From NCBI GenBank assembly GCA_902486425.1, contig CABTOK010000009.1:248001-312000 (forward strand): DNA of 64,000 nucleotides, given 5' to 3'. The DNA comes from UBA11475 sp902486425 (GTDB taxonomy: Bacteria > Bacillota > Clostridia > Christensenellales > Borkfalkiaceae). The translations under genes and the position numbers were made by a program. This document shows positions 53,760 through 62,069 of this stretch, one piece after another; the first letter of the stretch is position 1, and every line of letters starts with the position of its first letter. Under the pieces are notes generated by a model. The model saw only the letters and a list, made by a program, of their open reading frames with translations. It did not search any database and was not told the origin of the DNA.

Positions 53760-54233
53760 ATGGCAAAAACTCAGCAAGATGAAGTTATTAAAAAAGAGAT
53801 AATCGAAATGTCGCAAGCTATTTTTAATGATGAAGAAGAATTCAAAAAATTTGATCCGTTTTCATATGACGGAAGTTACGAACTTGTTCAGACAGCGGTT
53901 TCTTTATACGACAAGGAACAAAATTTTGATAATTTGAGTAACAAAGATTTTGCTTTGTTAAATCAAATATCCGGTATTACGGTAAATTTAAATACCTATA
54001 AAGAAAAAGTTTATAATAATGAAGTTCATTTAAGTCAGAAATCAAAGGATGAATTATTTGTCAAAATACAGCAGGTGTGGAAAAAGTCCGAAGAAAAAAA
54101 TTTAATCATAATGCAAAAGCTAAAAAGGCAGCAATCGGCATGTTTAATCTGGCTACAAGGACTTTTGAAAGTACTCCGCAGCAGGATGTTAAATTTTTGT
54201 TTATGTTTATCTGCAGTTGTGCAAAAAACATAA
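53760..54233 (+). CDS. N-terminal fragment of McrB (frame broken at an A7 tract)
   Basis: 157 codons starting with AAGGAG-ATG. The first ~112 residues (MAKTQQDEVIKKEI... to VWKKSEE) are the natural N-terminus of McrB. At A7 (54094-54100) the frame needs one extra base to continue into the AAA+ frame (SEEKKFNHNAKAKKAAIG); without it translation reads 45 unrelated residues and stops at 54233. In the zero frame the site is A-AAA-AAT, a possible -1 slippery heptamer. The N-terminal part resembles no domain I can name and is presumably the DNA-recognition part. Confidence 0.7.
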   Translation: MAKTQQDEVIKKEIIEMSQAIFNDEEEFKKFDPFSYDGSYELVQTAVSLYDKEQNFDNLSNKDFALLNQISGITVNLNTYKEKVYNNEVHLSQKSKDELFVKIQQVWKKSEEKNLIIMQKLKRQQSACLIWLQGLLKVLRSRMLNFCLCLSAVVQKT

Positions 54234-55783
54234 TAAAAAGAGAATATTTAGACAGATTATCAGATGGAAAAATAGGAGTAAATTACGGAACATTATCACA
54301 GATTTTGCATTGTGCAAATCCGGGAAAATTTCCGATTTTAAATAGTGCAGGAAGAACGTTATATACTAATGTAGGAATAAAACTGCTCAATAAATCTATA
54401 AAATTAACTTTCCTTGACGATTGTGAAAGAATAAATAACTTTTGCGAAGAAAACGGACTTTATCATTTAAACAAAGACGGAAATAAGGAGTTTAATTACA
54501 GGATTATTGACGTAGTGGGGGATAAAGTAATGAAAGAACATAACATTGAAATTCCAAGAGACGACGAAAATGACGTTAACATTGACAGCGAAGAAAACAA
54601 AAATTCCGGATTCTTTTCTAAGTCGCAGTTGCCTGTAAATATGATTTTATACGGGCCGCCGGGAACGGGCAAAACTTATAATTCGGTTGTATACGCCGTC
54701 GGTATTATCGAAAAATGGTCTAAAGAAGACATTGATAAAAATATCGGTATAGGAACCGACGAAAAGCAAAAAACCGACAAAAGACAAACCGAGCGTATCA
54801 AATATAGCGAAATATTAAAAAAGTTCAACGATTATAAAGTAAAACACGATGTACATAGTGATAATGCCGATAACGGTCAGATCGAATTTGTAACATTCCA
54901 TCAGTCGTATGGATATGAAGAATTTATCGAAGGCATAAAGCCGAGAACCGAAAACGGCGAAATCCGGTACGAAATCGCCGACGGAGTATTCAAAAAGTTC
55001 TGCAAAAAGGCGGAAAACAACCCCGATAAAAATTACGTTTTTATTATAGACGAAATAAACCGCGGAAACATTTCGAAAATTTTCGGGGAACTTATCACTC
55101 TTATCGAAGATACCAAGCGCATAGGAGCTTCCGAAGAAATGCGAGCCACCCTTCCGTATTCGGGAGAGAGCTTCGGCGTGCCTAATAACGTTTATATTTT
55201 AGGCACGATGAATACTGCGGATCGTTCGATTTCGCTTATGGATACCGCCTTGAGAAGAAGATTCCGCTTTGTCGAAATGATGCCGAATCCCGCGCTTATA
55301 AATGCAGAGATAGCAGGTAGTGGCACGAAAGCGGAAGCCGAAAAAAAATTAAGCGTTCAAAATATTCTCGAAACGATGAACAAACGTATAGAGTATCTTT
55401 ACGACAGAGAGCATACCATAGGTCATTCGTTTTTTATGAAGCTGAATGAAACTAAATCAATGGATGATCTTAAAAACGTAATGCTTAACTCCGTTCTGCC
55501 GCTTTTGCAGGAATATTTTTACGACGACTACAACAAAATAAGACTTGTTCTCGGCGATAATCAGAAAACAAAAGCAGAGGAAAAAACTTGTTTTGTTATT
55601 AAAAACGAGAATTATAATAAAAACGATTTGTTCGGTGCAACCGACGAAATAAACGATGCCGAAGTGTTTGAGATAAATGAGTTTGCATTTGATAAGTCTG
55701 AAAGTTATAAGTATCTCTTAAGCGGCACAGGTTCGTCGAAACGCGACCAAAACGGAACTGAGACTTCGTTCAAAAACAACTGA
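54077..55783 (+). CDS. mcrB: McrB-type AAA+ GTPase of a type IV restriction system
   Basis: Motor subunit that recognises and moves along modified DNA and activates McrC. The AAA+ core is intact: Walker A GPPGTGKT (Lys199 counted from this frame's ATG), the McrB signature DEINRGNISKIFGEL with Walker B Asp325-Glu326, and the sensor MNTADRSISLMDTALRRRFRF. The ATG at 54077 has no ribosome site and lies inside the N-terminal fragment; the real start is 53760 in another frame. The joined product would be 674 residues. Ends 5 nt before mcrC. Confidence 0.9.
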   Translation: MEKVRRKKFNHNAKAKKAAIGMFNLATRTFESTPQQDVKFLFMFICSCAKNIIKREYLDRLSDGKIGVNYGTLSQILHCANPGKFPILNSAGRTLYTNVGIKLLNKSIKLTFLDDCERINNFCEENGLYHLNKDGNKEFNYRIIDVVGDKVMKEHNIEIPRDDENDVNIDSEENKNSGFFSKSQLPVNMILYGPPGTGKTYNSVVYAVGIIEKWSKEDIDKNIGIGTDEKQKTDKRQTERIKYSEILKKFNDYKVKHDVHSDNADNGQIEFVTFHQSYGYEEFIEGIKPRTENGEIRYEIADGVFKKFCKKAENNPDKNYVFIIDEINRGNISKIFGELITLIEDTKRIGASEEMRATLPYSGESFGVPNNVYILGTMNTADRSISLMDTALRRRFRFVEMMPNPALINAEIAGSGTKAEAEKKLSVQNILETMNKRIEYLYDREHTIGHSFFMKLNETKSMDDLKNVMLNSVLPLLQEYFYDDYNKIRLVLGDNQKTKAEEKTCFVIKNENYNKNDLFGATDEINDAEVFEINEFAFDKSESYKYLLSGTGSSKRDQNGTETSFKNN

Positions 55784-55788
55784 AAATC

Positions 55789-57207
55789 ATGAAAAAAGAA
55801 GGAATAACGGTTTGTGAATTCGAACCGATAAAAAAAGATATAAGTCTCGGCGGAATAGGAGAAAGGAACTTTGCCGAGCTTAAAAAATTCGTTACCGAAT
55901 ACGACACTTATGCCGAAAAGGCTGATAACGGCTCCGACTCGACTGACGTATTCAGAATATGCTTCGATCGTATAAACGGAGAGTACGTAAAGGCTAAAAA
56001 TTACGTCGGTATAATACAGCTAAAAAACGGTTTCAGAGTTCAGATTTTGCCTAAACTCGATTTGTCCGATCCCGAAGAAGACGAAAAAAGATCGGGCTTT
56101 AAGGAAACGAAAAGAGTATTTTTAAAAATGCTCAAAACATTGGGATATTTTTCGCCAAAGGTTTTTCAGACGGCTGATCTCGAAACTTCTGGCGGCGATA
56201 TTTACGAAATTTTTATCGCAATGTATATATCTTCAGTCGAAAGGCTTGTTAAACAAGGGTTAAAATCCGATTATTCCGTTATAGAAGAAAACGCGAATTT
56301 TTTAAAGGGCAAAATGCTTTTTAACAAGCAGGTAAATGTGAATTTCGTTCATAAAGAAAAGTTTTACGTAACCTACGATTTGTTTTCCGAAAATCGTCCT
56401 GAGAACAGACTGATAAAAGCCGCTCTTTATAAACTTTTGAGAATTTCGGTATCGGACAGAAACAAAAGAGACATAAAAAGGCTTTTTCCGTTTTTCGAAA
56501 ACATCGGGTTAAGCCCTGATATCGACAACGATTTTTCTTCGGTAAAAAAAGACCGGGGCATGACTTCGTACGAGAATATCCTTGTATGGACCAAAGTTTT
56601 TTTGAAGAACGAGAGTTTTACAGCGTTCGAAGGCTCGACCGGCGCGCTCGCGCTCCTGTTCCCGATGGAAAAACTTTTTGAGTCGTACGTTGCCGAAAAA
56701 GTGAAAAAGACTTTTGCAATGCACGGCTATAACGTGACCGCGCAAGAATCTAAGTACAGACTTTTATCAGAAGTTTCGGACGGCTCCGAAAGGGGCATGT
56801 TTTCGCTGCGCCCCGATATCGTCGTGAGAAAAAGAGGCAAAGAGAACGAGTCGGGAGAGGCGATAATAATGGACACCAAGTGGAAACGCCTCGAACCCGA
56901 CAGATACAAAAATTACGGCATTTCACAGGCGGATATGTACCAGATGTACGCTTATTGCAAAGAATATAAAAAAGAAAACCCGTCCACTCGCTACGTATAC
57001 GTGTTATATCCGTATTCAAAAGAGTTCGCAAAGGCGGTATGTTCTCCGCCGGAATTTAAAAATTTCGGTACGCCGCTTAAAAACGGCAGAAAGGTTGATG
57101 CGGAAATCGAAATAAAAACATTTTTTATAAGGCTTTACGACGAAGATTTCGCTTACGAGCTTTTAAAAAATATAGAAAACGAAAGGATAGAGGAACAAAC
57201 GACATGA
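55789..57207 (+). CDS. mcrC: McrC-type nuclease subunit
   Basis: Cleaves DNA when bound to the McrB ring. 472 residues: an N-terminal McrB-binding part (YVGIIQLKNGFRVQILPKL), a middle part (NFLKGKMLFNKQ, ENRPENRLIKAALYKLL), and a PD-(D/E)xK nuclease at the C-terminus with Asp343 in LRPDIVV, Asp362-Thr-Lys364 in IIMDTKWK and QADMYQMYAY as the following helix. All catalytic residues are present. It starts 5 nt after mcrB without its own ribosome site (coupled) and overlaps the next gene by ATGA. Confidence 0.93.
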   Translation: MKKEGITVCEFEPIKKDISLGGIGERNFAELKKFVTEYDTYAEKADNGSDSTDVFRICFDRINGEYVKAKNYVGIIQLKNGFRVQILPKLDLSDPEEDEKRSGFKETKRVFLKMLKTLGYFSPKVFQTADLETSGGDIYEIFIAMYISSVERLVKQGLKSDYSVIEENANFLKGKMLFNKQVNVNFVHKEKFYVTYDLFSENRPENRLIKAALYKLLRISVSDRNKRDIKRLFPFFENIGLSPDIDNDFSSVKKDRGMTSYENILVWTKVFLKNESFTAFEGSTGALALLFPMEKLFESYVAEKVKKTFAMHGYNVTAQESKYRLLSEVSDGSERGMFSLRPDIVVRKRGKENESGEAIIMDTKWKRLEPDRYKNYGISQADMYQMYAYCKEYKKENPSTRYVYVLYPYSKEFAKAVCSPPEFKNFGTPLKNGRKVDAEIEIKTFFIRLYDEDFAYELLKNIENERIEEQTT

Positions 57208-57845
57208 AAACAACATTGGTTCTTAACGGAAAAGAATACGGCTATGCAGACGATAATTCAAATATTTATTCGCTCGAAGGATTCGGACGATATGAAAAGG
57301 CAGGACATTTTAACTCTTGGGGAGACGTTTTCGCCGAACCAAAATCTCCTTTTGGAACAAAGGAGAAAATAGGTCGGATTGATTTTTGTAACGCTGTGTG
57401 CGAACTGTATTATTACGATAAAAAAGTCGGCGAAATAGACTCTTTGGGCAACGTTATCATATCGGGGGAAAAAGTAGGAAAGTGTTCCGCCGGCGATCGG
57501 TTTGGAAAGATGCAGACAGGAGCGGCTTTTTTACTGCTTTATTTTCATGCCGGATTAGCTCCGTCTTCGTCGGACTCGCTTGGCGTATCTCTTTTAGCTA
57601 CCATTGTAGATATAATCGTTAACAATAGTATTCGTAAAAACGCCGATAAGACGCGTAGAGAAATACAGCAAAACATAACCGAGAAAAGCGACAAAACAAT
57701 CGAACGGGTTGACGACGTAAACGGCAGTAATGAAGCCCCGGATAAAAATTCGGATAATCAAAATAAAGGAATAAAAGGAGCCATAATAGCTATCATAGCA
57801 TTGGTTGTAATCGTAATGTTTATAGCCATTGGAAGCAGAGGCTGA
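57204..57845 (+). CDS. Unknown membrane protein coupled to mcrC
   Basis: 213 residues, start codon overlapping the mcrC stop (ATGA), so it is made together with McrC. Residues 1-95 are beta-rich with repeated GRI/GEI-x-LGNVI units and no known motif. There is a hydrophobic stretch at ~107-130, a charged, probably helical linker (KNADKTRREIQQNITEKSDKTIERV) and a C-terminal membrane helix (AIIAIIALVVIVMFIAI). Could tether the restriction complex to the membrane or be an effector. I cannot assign a family. Confidence 0.65.
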   Translation: MKTTLVLNGKEYGYADDNSNIYSLEGFGRYEKAGHFNSWGDVFAEPKSPFGTKEKIGRIDFCNAVCELYYYDKKVGEIDSLGNVIISGEKVGKCSAGDRFGKMQTGAAFLLLYFHAGLAPSSSDSLGVSLLATIVDIIVNNSIRKNADKTRREIQQNITEKSDKTIERVDDVNGSNEAPDKNSDNQNKGIKGAIIAIIALVVIVMFIAIGSRG

Positions 57846-57850
57846 AAATA

Positions 57851-57883
57851 AGAGCAAGTCCGTTTTTTGGTACTTGCTCTTTT
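57851..57883 (+). terminator. Terminator after the McrBC operon
   Basis: AGAGCAAGT pairs with ACTTGCTCT, followed by TTTT. It contains the right copy of the 26-nt hairpin repeat. Confidence 0.7.
57853..57878 (+). repeat. 26-nt hairpin repeat, right copy
   Basis: Identical to 53693-53718 except for one loop base (G at 57869 versus C at 53709). Lies 8 nt after the membrane-protein gene. Confidence 0.85.
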
Positions 57884-57963
57884 GTATAATGTAATCGTAA
57901 ATGAGAAAAATATTTAATTTTGCGACTTTTTAGTATGGCGATTTTAGATAGAAAGGAGAATTT

Positions 57964-58056
57964 ATGAAAAGCGTTTTCAAGGCGATATTTTATATATTGT
58001 TCTGGTGGGTGATAGTAGGAATAGTTGCTGTAAAATACATTATCGGAAAAAAATAA
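57964..58056 (+). CDS. 30-residue single-helix membrane peptide
   Basis: ATG behind AAAGGAG (spacing 6). The product starts MKSVFKAIFYILFWWVIVG and ends KYIIGKK: one hydrophobic helix flanked by lysines. Too short for family assignment. The strong ribosome site and clean topology argue that it is translated. Small membrane peptides in defence islands can be type I-like toxins or effectors, but no antisense RNA is evident. Confidence 0.5.
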   Translation: MKSVFKAIFYILFWWVIVGIVAVKYIIGKK

Positions 58057-58083
58057 TATTAAAACTTTTAAGAGGAGAGAAAC

Positions 58084-58617
58084 ATGGGTAATTTAGGTAA
58101 AGAACAAATCATAAAAGACTATCTTAAAAAGCAGATAGAACTTTATAAAAACGAAGAGGATTTTGACAATAAGTATTTTAACGAACAATGGATAGAAGAA
58201 ACGCTCGAAAAGATTATGGTTTACAACAGAGTAAGCGATAAAGTTTTAGAGTGGGCGGAAAAAGACGAATACTTTTGTACGATGAGTAATCTCGAAATGC
58301 AAATCCTTTCGATTATTATGTATTATGTTTTGAAAATATCGACGAAGCGTTACGACGTTCCGGAAAATGAAAAATCGGATATAATCGAAAAGTATCTTAA
58401 AAAACAACTCGCCGAACATAAAACCGACGAAGATTTTAACGAAGAACTTTATGAGAACTGGACAGATGACTGGCTTTCATCGGCGGTTGAAAACGAATTG
58501 CTCGGCAACGCTATATTGCAATGGGCGTATGAAGATAAAAAGTGGGAAACTATATCCGAATTCGACGGTTTGTTGTGGTCGTTTTTAACCGGCTACGCAC
58601 AGATGGAAACGAGATAA
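58084..58617 (+). CDS. Unknown protein with an internal duplication
   Basis: 177 residues, acidic, no signal peptide, GAGGAG ribosome site. It is a tandem repeat of one ~75-residue helical unit: IIKDYLKKQIELYKNEEDF ... VLEWAEKDEYFCTMSNLE and IIEKYLKKQLAEHKTDEDF ... ILQWAYEDKKWETISEFD. I recognise no family. Followed 4 nt later by another unknown gene; both sit directly downstream of the McrBC operon. Confidence 0.65.
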   Translation: MGNLGKEQIIKDYLKKQIELYKNEEDFDNKYFNEQWIEETLEKIMVYNRVSDKVLEWAEKDEYFCTMSNLEMQILSIIMYYVLKISTKRYDVPENEKSDIIEKYLKKQLAEHKTDEDFNEELYENWTDDWLSSAVENELLGNAILQWAYEDKKWETISEFDGLLWSFLTGYAQMETR

Positions 58618-58621
58618 AAAT

Positions 58622-59035
58622 ATGAAAATGTTATATCCTATGGAGAAAAAAGATGCTTTTTTTAAGATTCCCGATAAGATTTACGTTTATTTTTCGGATA
58701 AAGCGGGAGTATTTTCGGCAGAGACCGATAGTAAACGGTATTTTTACAGAAAAATCACCGTTCAGAATGCTGAAACCGTATTAAACGAATTCAAAAAGTT
58801 TCTATCGGCTTCTTCCGGACGGTATAGTCCGTGGTCGTCTTCTCCCGAAGCGTGGGTTACGGACGATTTTATCGCCGTTGATAATACGGAAAACAATGTC
58901 GCTTCTAAGATTATTTCTTTTTTAGAGAGTACGGATTGTTGTACTCTTATGAGCGCGCAGATTATATATGAAGGTTTTGCAACGTTTTTATCAGATCCCG
59001 AACCTTTCGAAACAATTAAAATAAAAAGCCGATAA
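58622..59035 (+). CDS. Unknown 137-residue protein
   Basis: Small soluble alpha/beta protein (IYVYFSDKAGVFSAETDSK... EAWVTDDFIAVDNTENNVASKIISFLEST). It starts 4 nt after the preceding stop and so is probably translated with it. Two adjacent cysteines (DCCT) near residue 110. No family recognised; the pairing with the duplicated-helix protein suggests a two-gene unit. Confidence 0.6.
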   Translation: MKMLYPMEKKDAFFKIPDKIYVYFSDKAGVFSAETDSKRYFYRKITVQNAETVLNEFKKFLSASSGRYSPWSSSPEAWVTDDFIAVDNTENNVASKIISFLESTDCCTLMSAQIIYEGFATFLSDPEPFETIKIKSR

Positions 59036-59145
59036 ATGGTAACGGCGAATAAGTCGTCCGGCTTGCGATTGTTTCAGGAATTCCGGAAACAGTGCGTTTT
59101 TCTTTGTTAAAAGTCGGAGATGCAACGGCATCGACGGCGGAAGTA

Positions 59146-59174
59146 TTGACAACGGAAAAAAAGAAAGATATAAT
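59146..59174 (+). promoter_or_regulatory. Perfect consensus promoter of the nanK-nanE genes
   Basis: TTGACA (59146) and TATAAT (59169), 17-nt spacer. A 5' leader of ~135 nt precedes the first gene. Apart from this promoter the 279-bp gap (59036-59314) shows nothing recognisable. Confidence 0.85.
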
Positions 59175-59314
59175 AAAAATATAGTTATTATTTTGATACA
59201 GTGCAGAACAGAAGTAATTGAAGAAGCCTGCAGAAAATTCGCAGACGTTGATTGAACGGCTGACTTTTAAATCGTATGCAAATCTTTAAAATATCTGAAC
59301 GGAGCGAATAAAAA

Positions 59315-60196
59315 ATGAAAATTCTGGCATTGGACATCGGCGGCACGCGGTTGAAGTACGCGATATATAATGAGCTTTTGCAGGAAGAAGTCCGCGGCGA
59401 AATCGATTCGTTAGCTATCGAAGGCGCCGAAAAATTGTTATCGCAGGCGTTTACCGTATGCGATAATGTAAACTTCGATTTATTGGGAATTTCCACTGCG
59501 GGAATGGTTTCCGGCGAAGGAACGATCGTGTATGCGAACGAAAATATACCGCGCTATACCGGCGTAAGACTTAAAAAAATCTTTGAAACTCGTTACGGCG
59601 TTCAGACGTACGTTTTAAACGATATAGCGGCTGGCGCGATGGCTGAAGCATATTCGTCCGCCGAAAACGAAGGATCGGCCGTTACGTCGGAAGAGGCTGA
59701 TAATTTTTATTATCTCGCACTTGGCACGGGCGTAGGCGGAATCGTCGTTAAAAACGGAATGGTTGAAACGGGCGCGCATGGTATATCCGGACAGATCGGG
59801 TATCTGCCGTCGGCAGACGGGCGCGATTCGATCGATCGGACCGCTTCGGCCCGCGGATTGGAAAGTACCGGCAAGAATAAAGGCGAAAAATTATTTGCAG
59901 ATGCCGAAAACGGCGATATTAAAGCGAAAGCCGCTTTAAAAAAGTGGTCTGCCGAAGTAATGCGAGTTATTGCGGCGATTATAGGATATTGCGATCCTCC
60001 GAGAATAGTTATCGGCGGCGGAATAAGCAGACAGGGCGAAACGTTGTTGAGATATCTGAAAGAACAAGAAGAGATTTTGCCGATTCCGTATCGAAAAAAA
60101 GCAAGACTCTGTACGGCGAAAAATTCTTGCGGCACATTGGGTGCGGCGGTATACGCTTTGAAAAAATTAAAAAAACAGACACGGATAGGAGAATAA
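59315..60196 (+). CDS. ROK-family sugar kinase, probable N-acetylmannosamine kinase
   Basis: Phosphorylates an amino sugar with ATP. 293 residues: LALDIGGTRLKYAIY phosphate loop, catalytic Asp103 in VLNDIAAGAMAEA, LGTGVGGIVVKNG, and GAHGISGQIGYLP in place of the usual GAxGxAGEIGH. The CxCGxxGC zinc cluster of most ROK proteins is absent, as it is in some NanK-type members. The nanE gene begins 1 nt after its stop, which makes ManNAc the likely substrate. GGAG ribosome site. Confidence 0.8.
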   Translation: MKILALDIGGTRLKYAIYNELLQEEVRGEIDSLAIEGAEKLLSQAFTVCDNVNFDLLGISTAGMVSGEGTIVYANENIPRYTGVRLKKIFETRYGVQTYVLNDIAAGAMAEAYSSAENEGSAVTSEEADNFYYLALGTGVGGIVVKNGMVETGAHGISGQIGYLPSADGRDSIDRTASARGLESTGKNKGEKLFADAENGDIKAKAALKKWSAEVMRVIAAIIGYCDPPRIVIGGGISRQGETLLRYLKEQEEILPIPYRKKARLCTAKNSCGTLGAAVYALKKLKKQTRIGE

Positions 60197-60197
60197 A

Positions 60198-60887
60198 ATG
60201 AGAACGATTGAAGAAATAAAAAAGACTATAAGGGGCGGACTGATCGTATCGTGTCAGGCGCTTGATAACGAGCCTATGCACAGTTCGTTTATTATGGGCA
60301 GGTTTGCAAAAGCGGCAGCAGAAGGCGGGGCTGTGGGAATCAGAGCAAATACGGCGGAAGATATTAAGGAAATCAAAAAAAATACGTCGCTGCCTGTGAT
60401 AGGAATCGTGAAACGCGATTACGAAGGGAGCGATGTGTATATTACTCCCACGATGAAAGAGGTTGACGAGCTGATGGCTGTCGGCGTAGATATTATGGCG
60501 ATCGACGCGACAAAGCGTATGCGTCCCGGAAAAGTGGATCTTTGCACTTTCGTAAAACAAATCAGAGAAAAATATCCCGACGTCGTATTGATGGCGGATA
60601 CTTCGGATTACGACGAAATGATCTATGCCGACAAGCTCGGCTTCGACTTCGTCGGAACAACTATGCGCGGTTACACAGACTATACAAAAGGCGTAAAAAT
60701 TCCCGATTTTGATTTGATAAAGAGAGTTTCCGGCGAAATATCCGCACCCGTGATTGCCGAAGGCGGAATATGGGAGCCGCAGGAACTGAAGAGAGCGTTG
60801 GAAAGCGGCGCATTTGCCGCTGTTGTAGGCGGTGCGATTACGCGTCCGCAGAATATTACGAGAAGATTTGTAAATATACTACGGTAA
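60198..60887 (+). CDS. nanE: N-acetylmannosamine-6-phosphate 2-epimerase
   Basis: Converts ManNAc-6-P to GlcNAc-6-P in sialic acid or ManNAc breakdown. 229-residue TIM barrel: GLIVSCQALDNEPMHSSFIMGRFAKAA, GAVGIRANT, GIVKRDY (catalytic Lys), VYITPTMKEVDEL, GVDIMAIDATKRMRPG and VIAEGGIW (catalytic Glu). Normal length, AGGAG ribosome site. No sialate lyase (nanA) or transporter is in the window, so the ManNAc source is unknown. Confidence 0.93.
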   Translation: MRTIEEIKKTIRGGLIVSCQALDNEPMHSSFIMGRFAKAAAEGGAVGIRANTAEDIKEIKKNTSLPVIGIVKRDYEGSDVYITPTMKEVDELMAVGVDIMAIDATKRMRPGKVDLCTFVKQIREKYPDVVLMADTSDYDEMIYADKLGFDFVGTTMRGYTDYTKGVKIPDFDLIKRVSGEISAPVIAEGGIWEPQELKRALESGAFAAVVGGAITRPQNITRRFVNILR

Positions 60888-60921
60888 TCCGACGGAATAT
60901 TCTTAAATCTACTATTATAAT

Positions 60922-60979
60922 ACGGACATTGTGTTTATTATTGCGAAAAGCAATCGACGGAAGGAAATGCAATGTCCGT
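60922..60979 (+). terminator. Hairpin terminator after nanE
   Basis: ACGGACATTG pairs perfectly with CAATGTCCGT. Inside the 38-nt loop is a second hairpin ATTGC-GAAAA-GCAAT. A T-rich tail (TATTTTATTTT) follows. Confidence 0.6.
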
Positions 60980-61116
60980 TATTTTATTTTCGTATTTTCT
61001 GATTTATTACATGTAATCTTCCGGAAGATCACGCCTTTTCGCCAAGAAAGAGTATATTCGCAAGCAAAGAATAATTGCCCGATCGTTATTTATAACGGAT
61101 AAACAGAAGGATAAAG

Positions 61117-61995
61117 ATGATAAATATAACAAATAAAACTTCGCAGACAGATTTATGCGATTTACATACGCATTCGGCTTATTCGGACGGAACTTTTACG
61201 CCGGAAGAACTTGTAAGAGCCGCAAAATCCGAAAATCTGAGAGCTGTGGCACTGACAGACCATAATACGACGGACGGAATAAAAGAATTCGTCAAAGCAG
61301 GTAAAAAATACGGCGTAGAGTGTATACCGGGAGTAGAAATTTCGTCGGGATATAAAAATAAAGAGTTGCATATAGTGGCTTTATTTTTCAAAAATACCGA
61401 TTATTCGCAGGTAGACGAGTTTTTAGCCGGGCAGAGAAAAAAGAAGGAAGAGAGTAACAAACTTTTAGCCGAAAGGCTTAATAAAAGCGGTTATAACGTA
61501 AATTACGACGAGATAAAAAGCGAAACCCGCGGATCGGTGAACAGAGTTCATTTTACAAAAGAACTTATAAAAAACGGCTATATAAAAACGGTAAAAGAAG
61601 GCTTCGACACGATTTTATCCGAAAACATGGGAATATACGTTCCGTCGCAAAAGGTAAGTTCTTTCGACGTAATAAAAATTATAAAATCGGCAGGCGGAGT
61701 TTCTGTTCTCGCTCATCCGCTTATTTCTTTGGAAAAGAAAGAATTGCCCGCATATTTAACCGAGGCGAAAACGTACGGACTTGACGCGATTGAGACAAGA
61801 TACTCGAAATATAACGAAGGCGATCGGGAGTTTTCGGACAGCATTGCCGAAGAATTCGGACTGTTAAAAAGCGGCGGAAGCGATTTTCACGGCGAAAATA
61901 AACCGGAAATAAGTTTGGGTAGCGGATGCGGGGATCTTGCCGTTCCGTACGATTTTGCAAAAAAGCTTGAAGCGTCGAAAAATATTGAGTCTTAG
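61117..61995 (+). CDS. PHP-domain phosphoesterase (TrpH/RNase AM-like)
   Basis: 292 residues. The PHP metal motifs are DLHTHSAYSDG (HxH), LTDHNTTDGI, PGVEISS, the VLAHPL histidine and GSDFHGE at the end. Family members remove phosphate from 3',5'-nucleoside bisphosphates or shorten the 5' ends of RNA; the exact reaction here is inferred. Single cytoplasmic domain. AAGGAT ribosome site. Confidence 0.87.
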   Translation: MINITNKTSQTDLCDLHTHSAYSDGTFTPEELVRAAKSENLRAVALTDHNTTDGIKEFVKAGKKYGVECIPGVEISSGYKNKELHIVALFFKNTDYSQVDEFLAGQRKKKEESNKLLAERLNKSGYNVNYDEIKSETRGSVNRVHFTKELIKNGYIKTVKEGFDTILSENMGIYVPSQKVSSFDVIKIIKSAGGVSVLAHPLISLEKKELPAYLTEAKTYGLDAIETRYSKYNEGDREFSDSIAEEFGLLKSGGSDFHGENKPEISLGSGCGDLAVPYDFAKKLEASKNIES

Positions 61996-62069
61996 ACTGC
62001 AGAAATAGCTGTTTGTTTTTATGTAAACAAAAGTAAAAAATAAATATTCAAAAAAAGGACGGATCTGTC

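Noticed and set aside
57964..58056. The 30-residue peptide as a type I toxin with antisense RNA
   Set aside because: I saw no convincing antisense promoter or terminator over the gene, so I kept it as an unknown peptide only.
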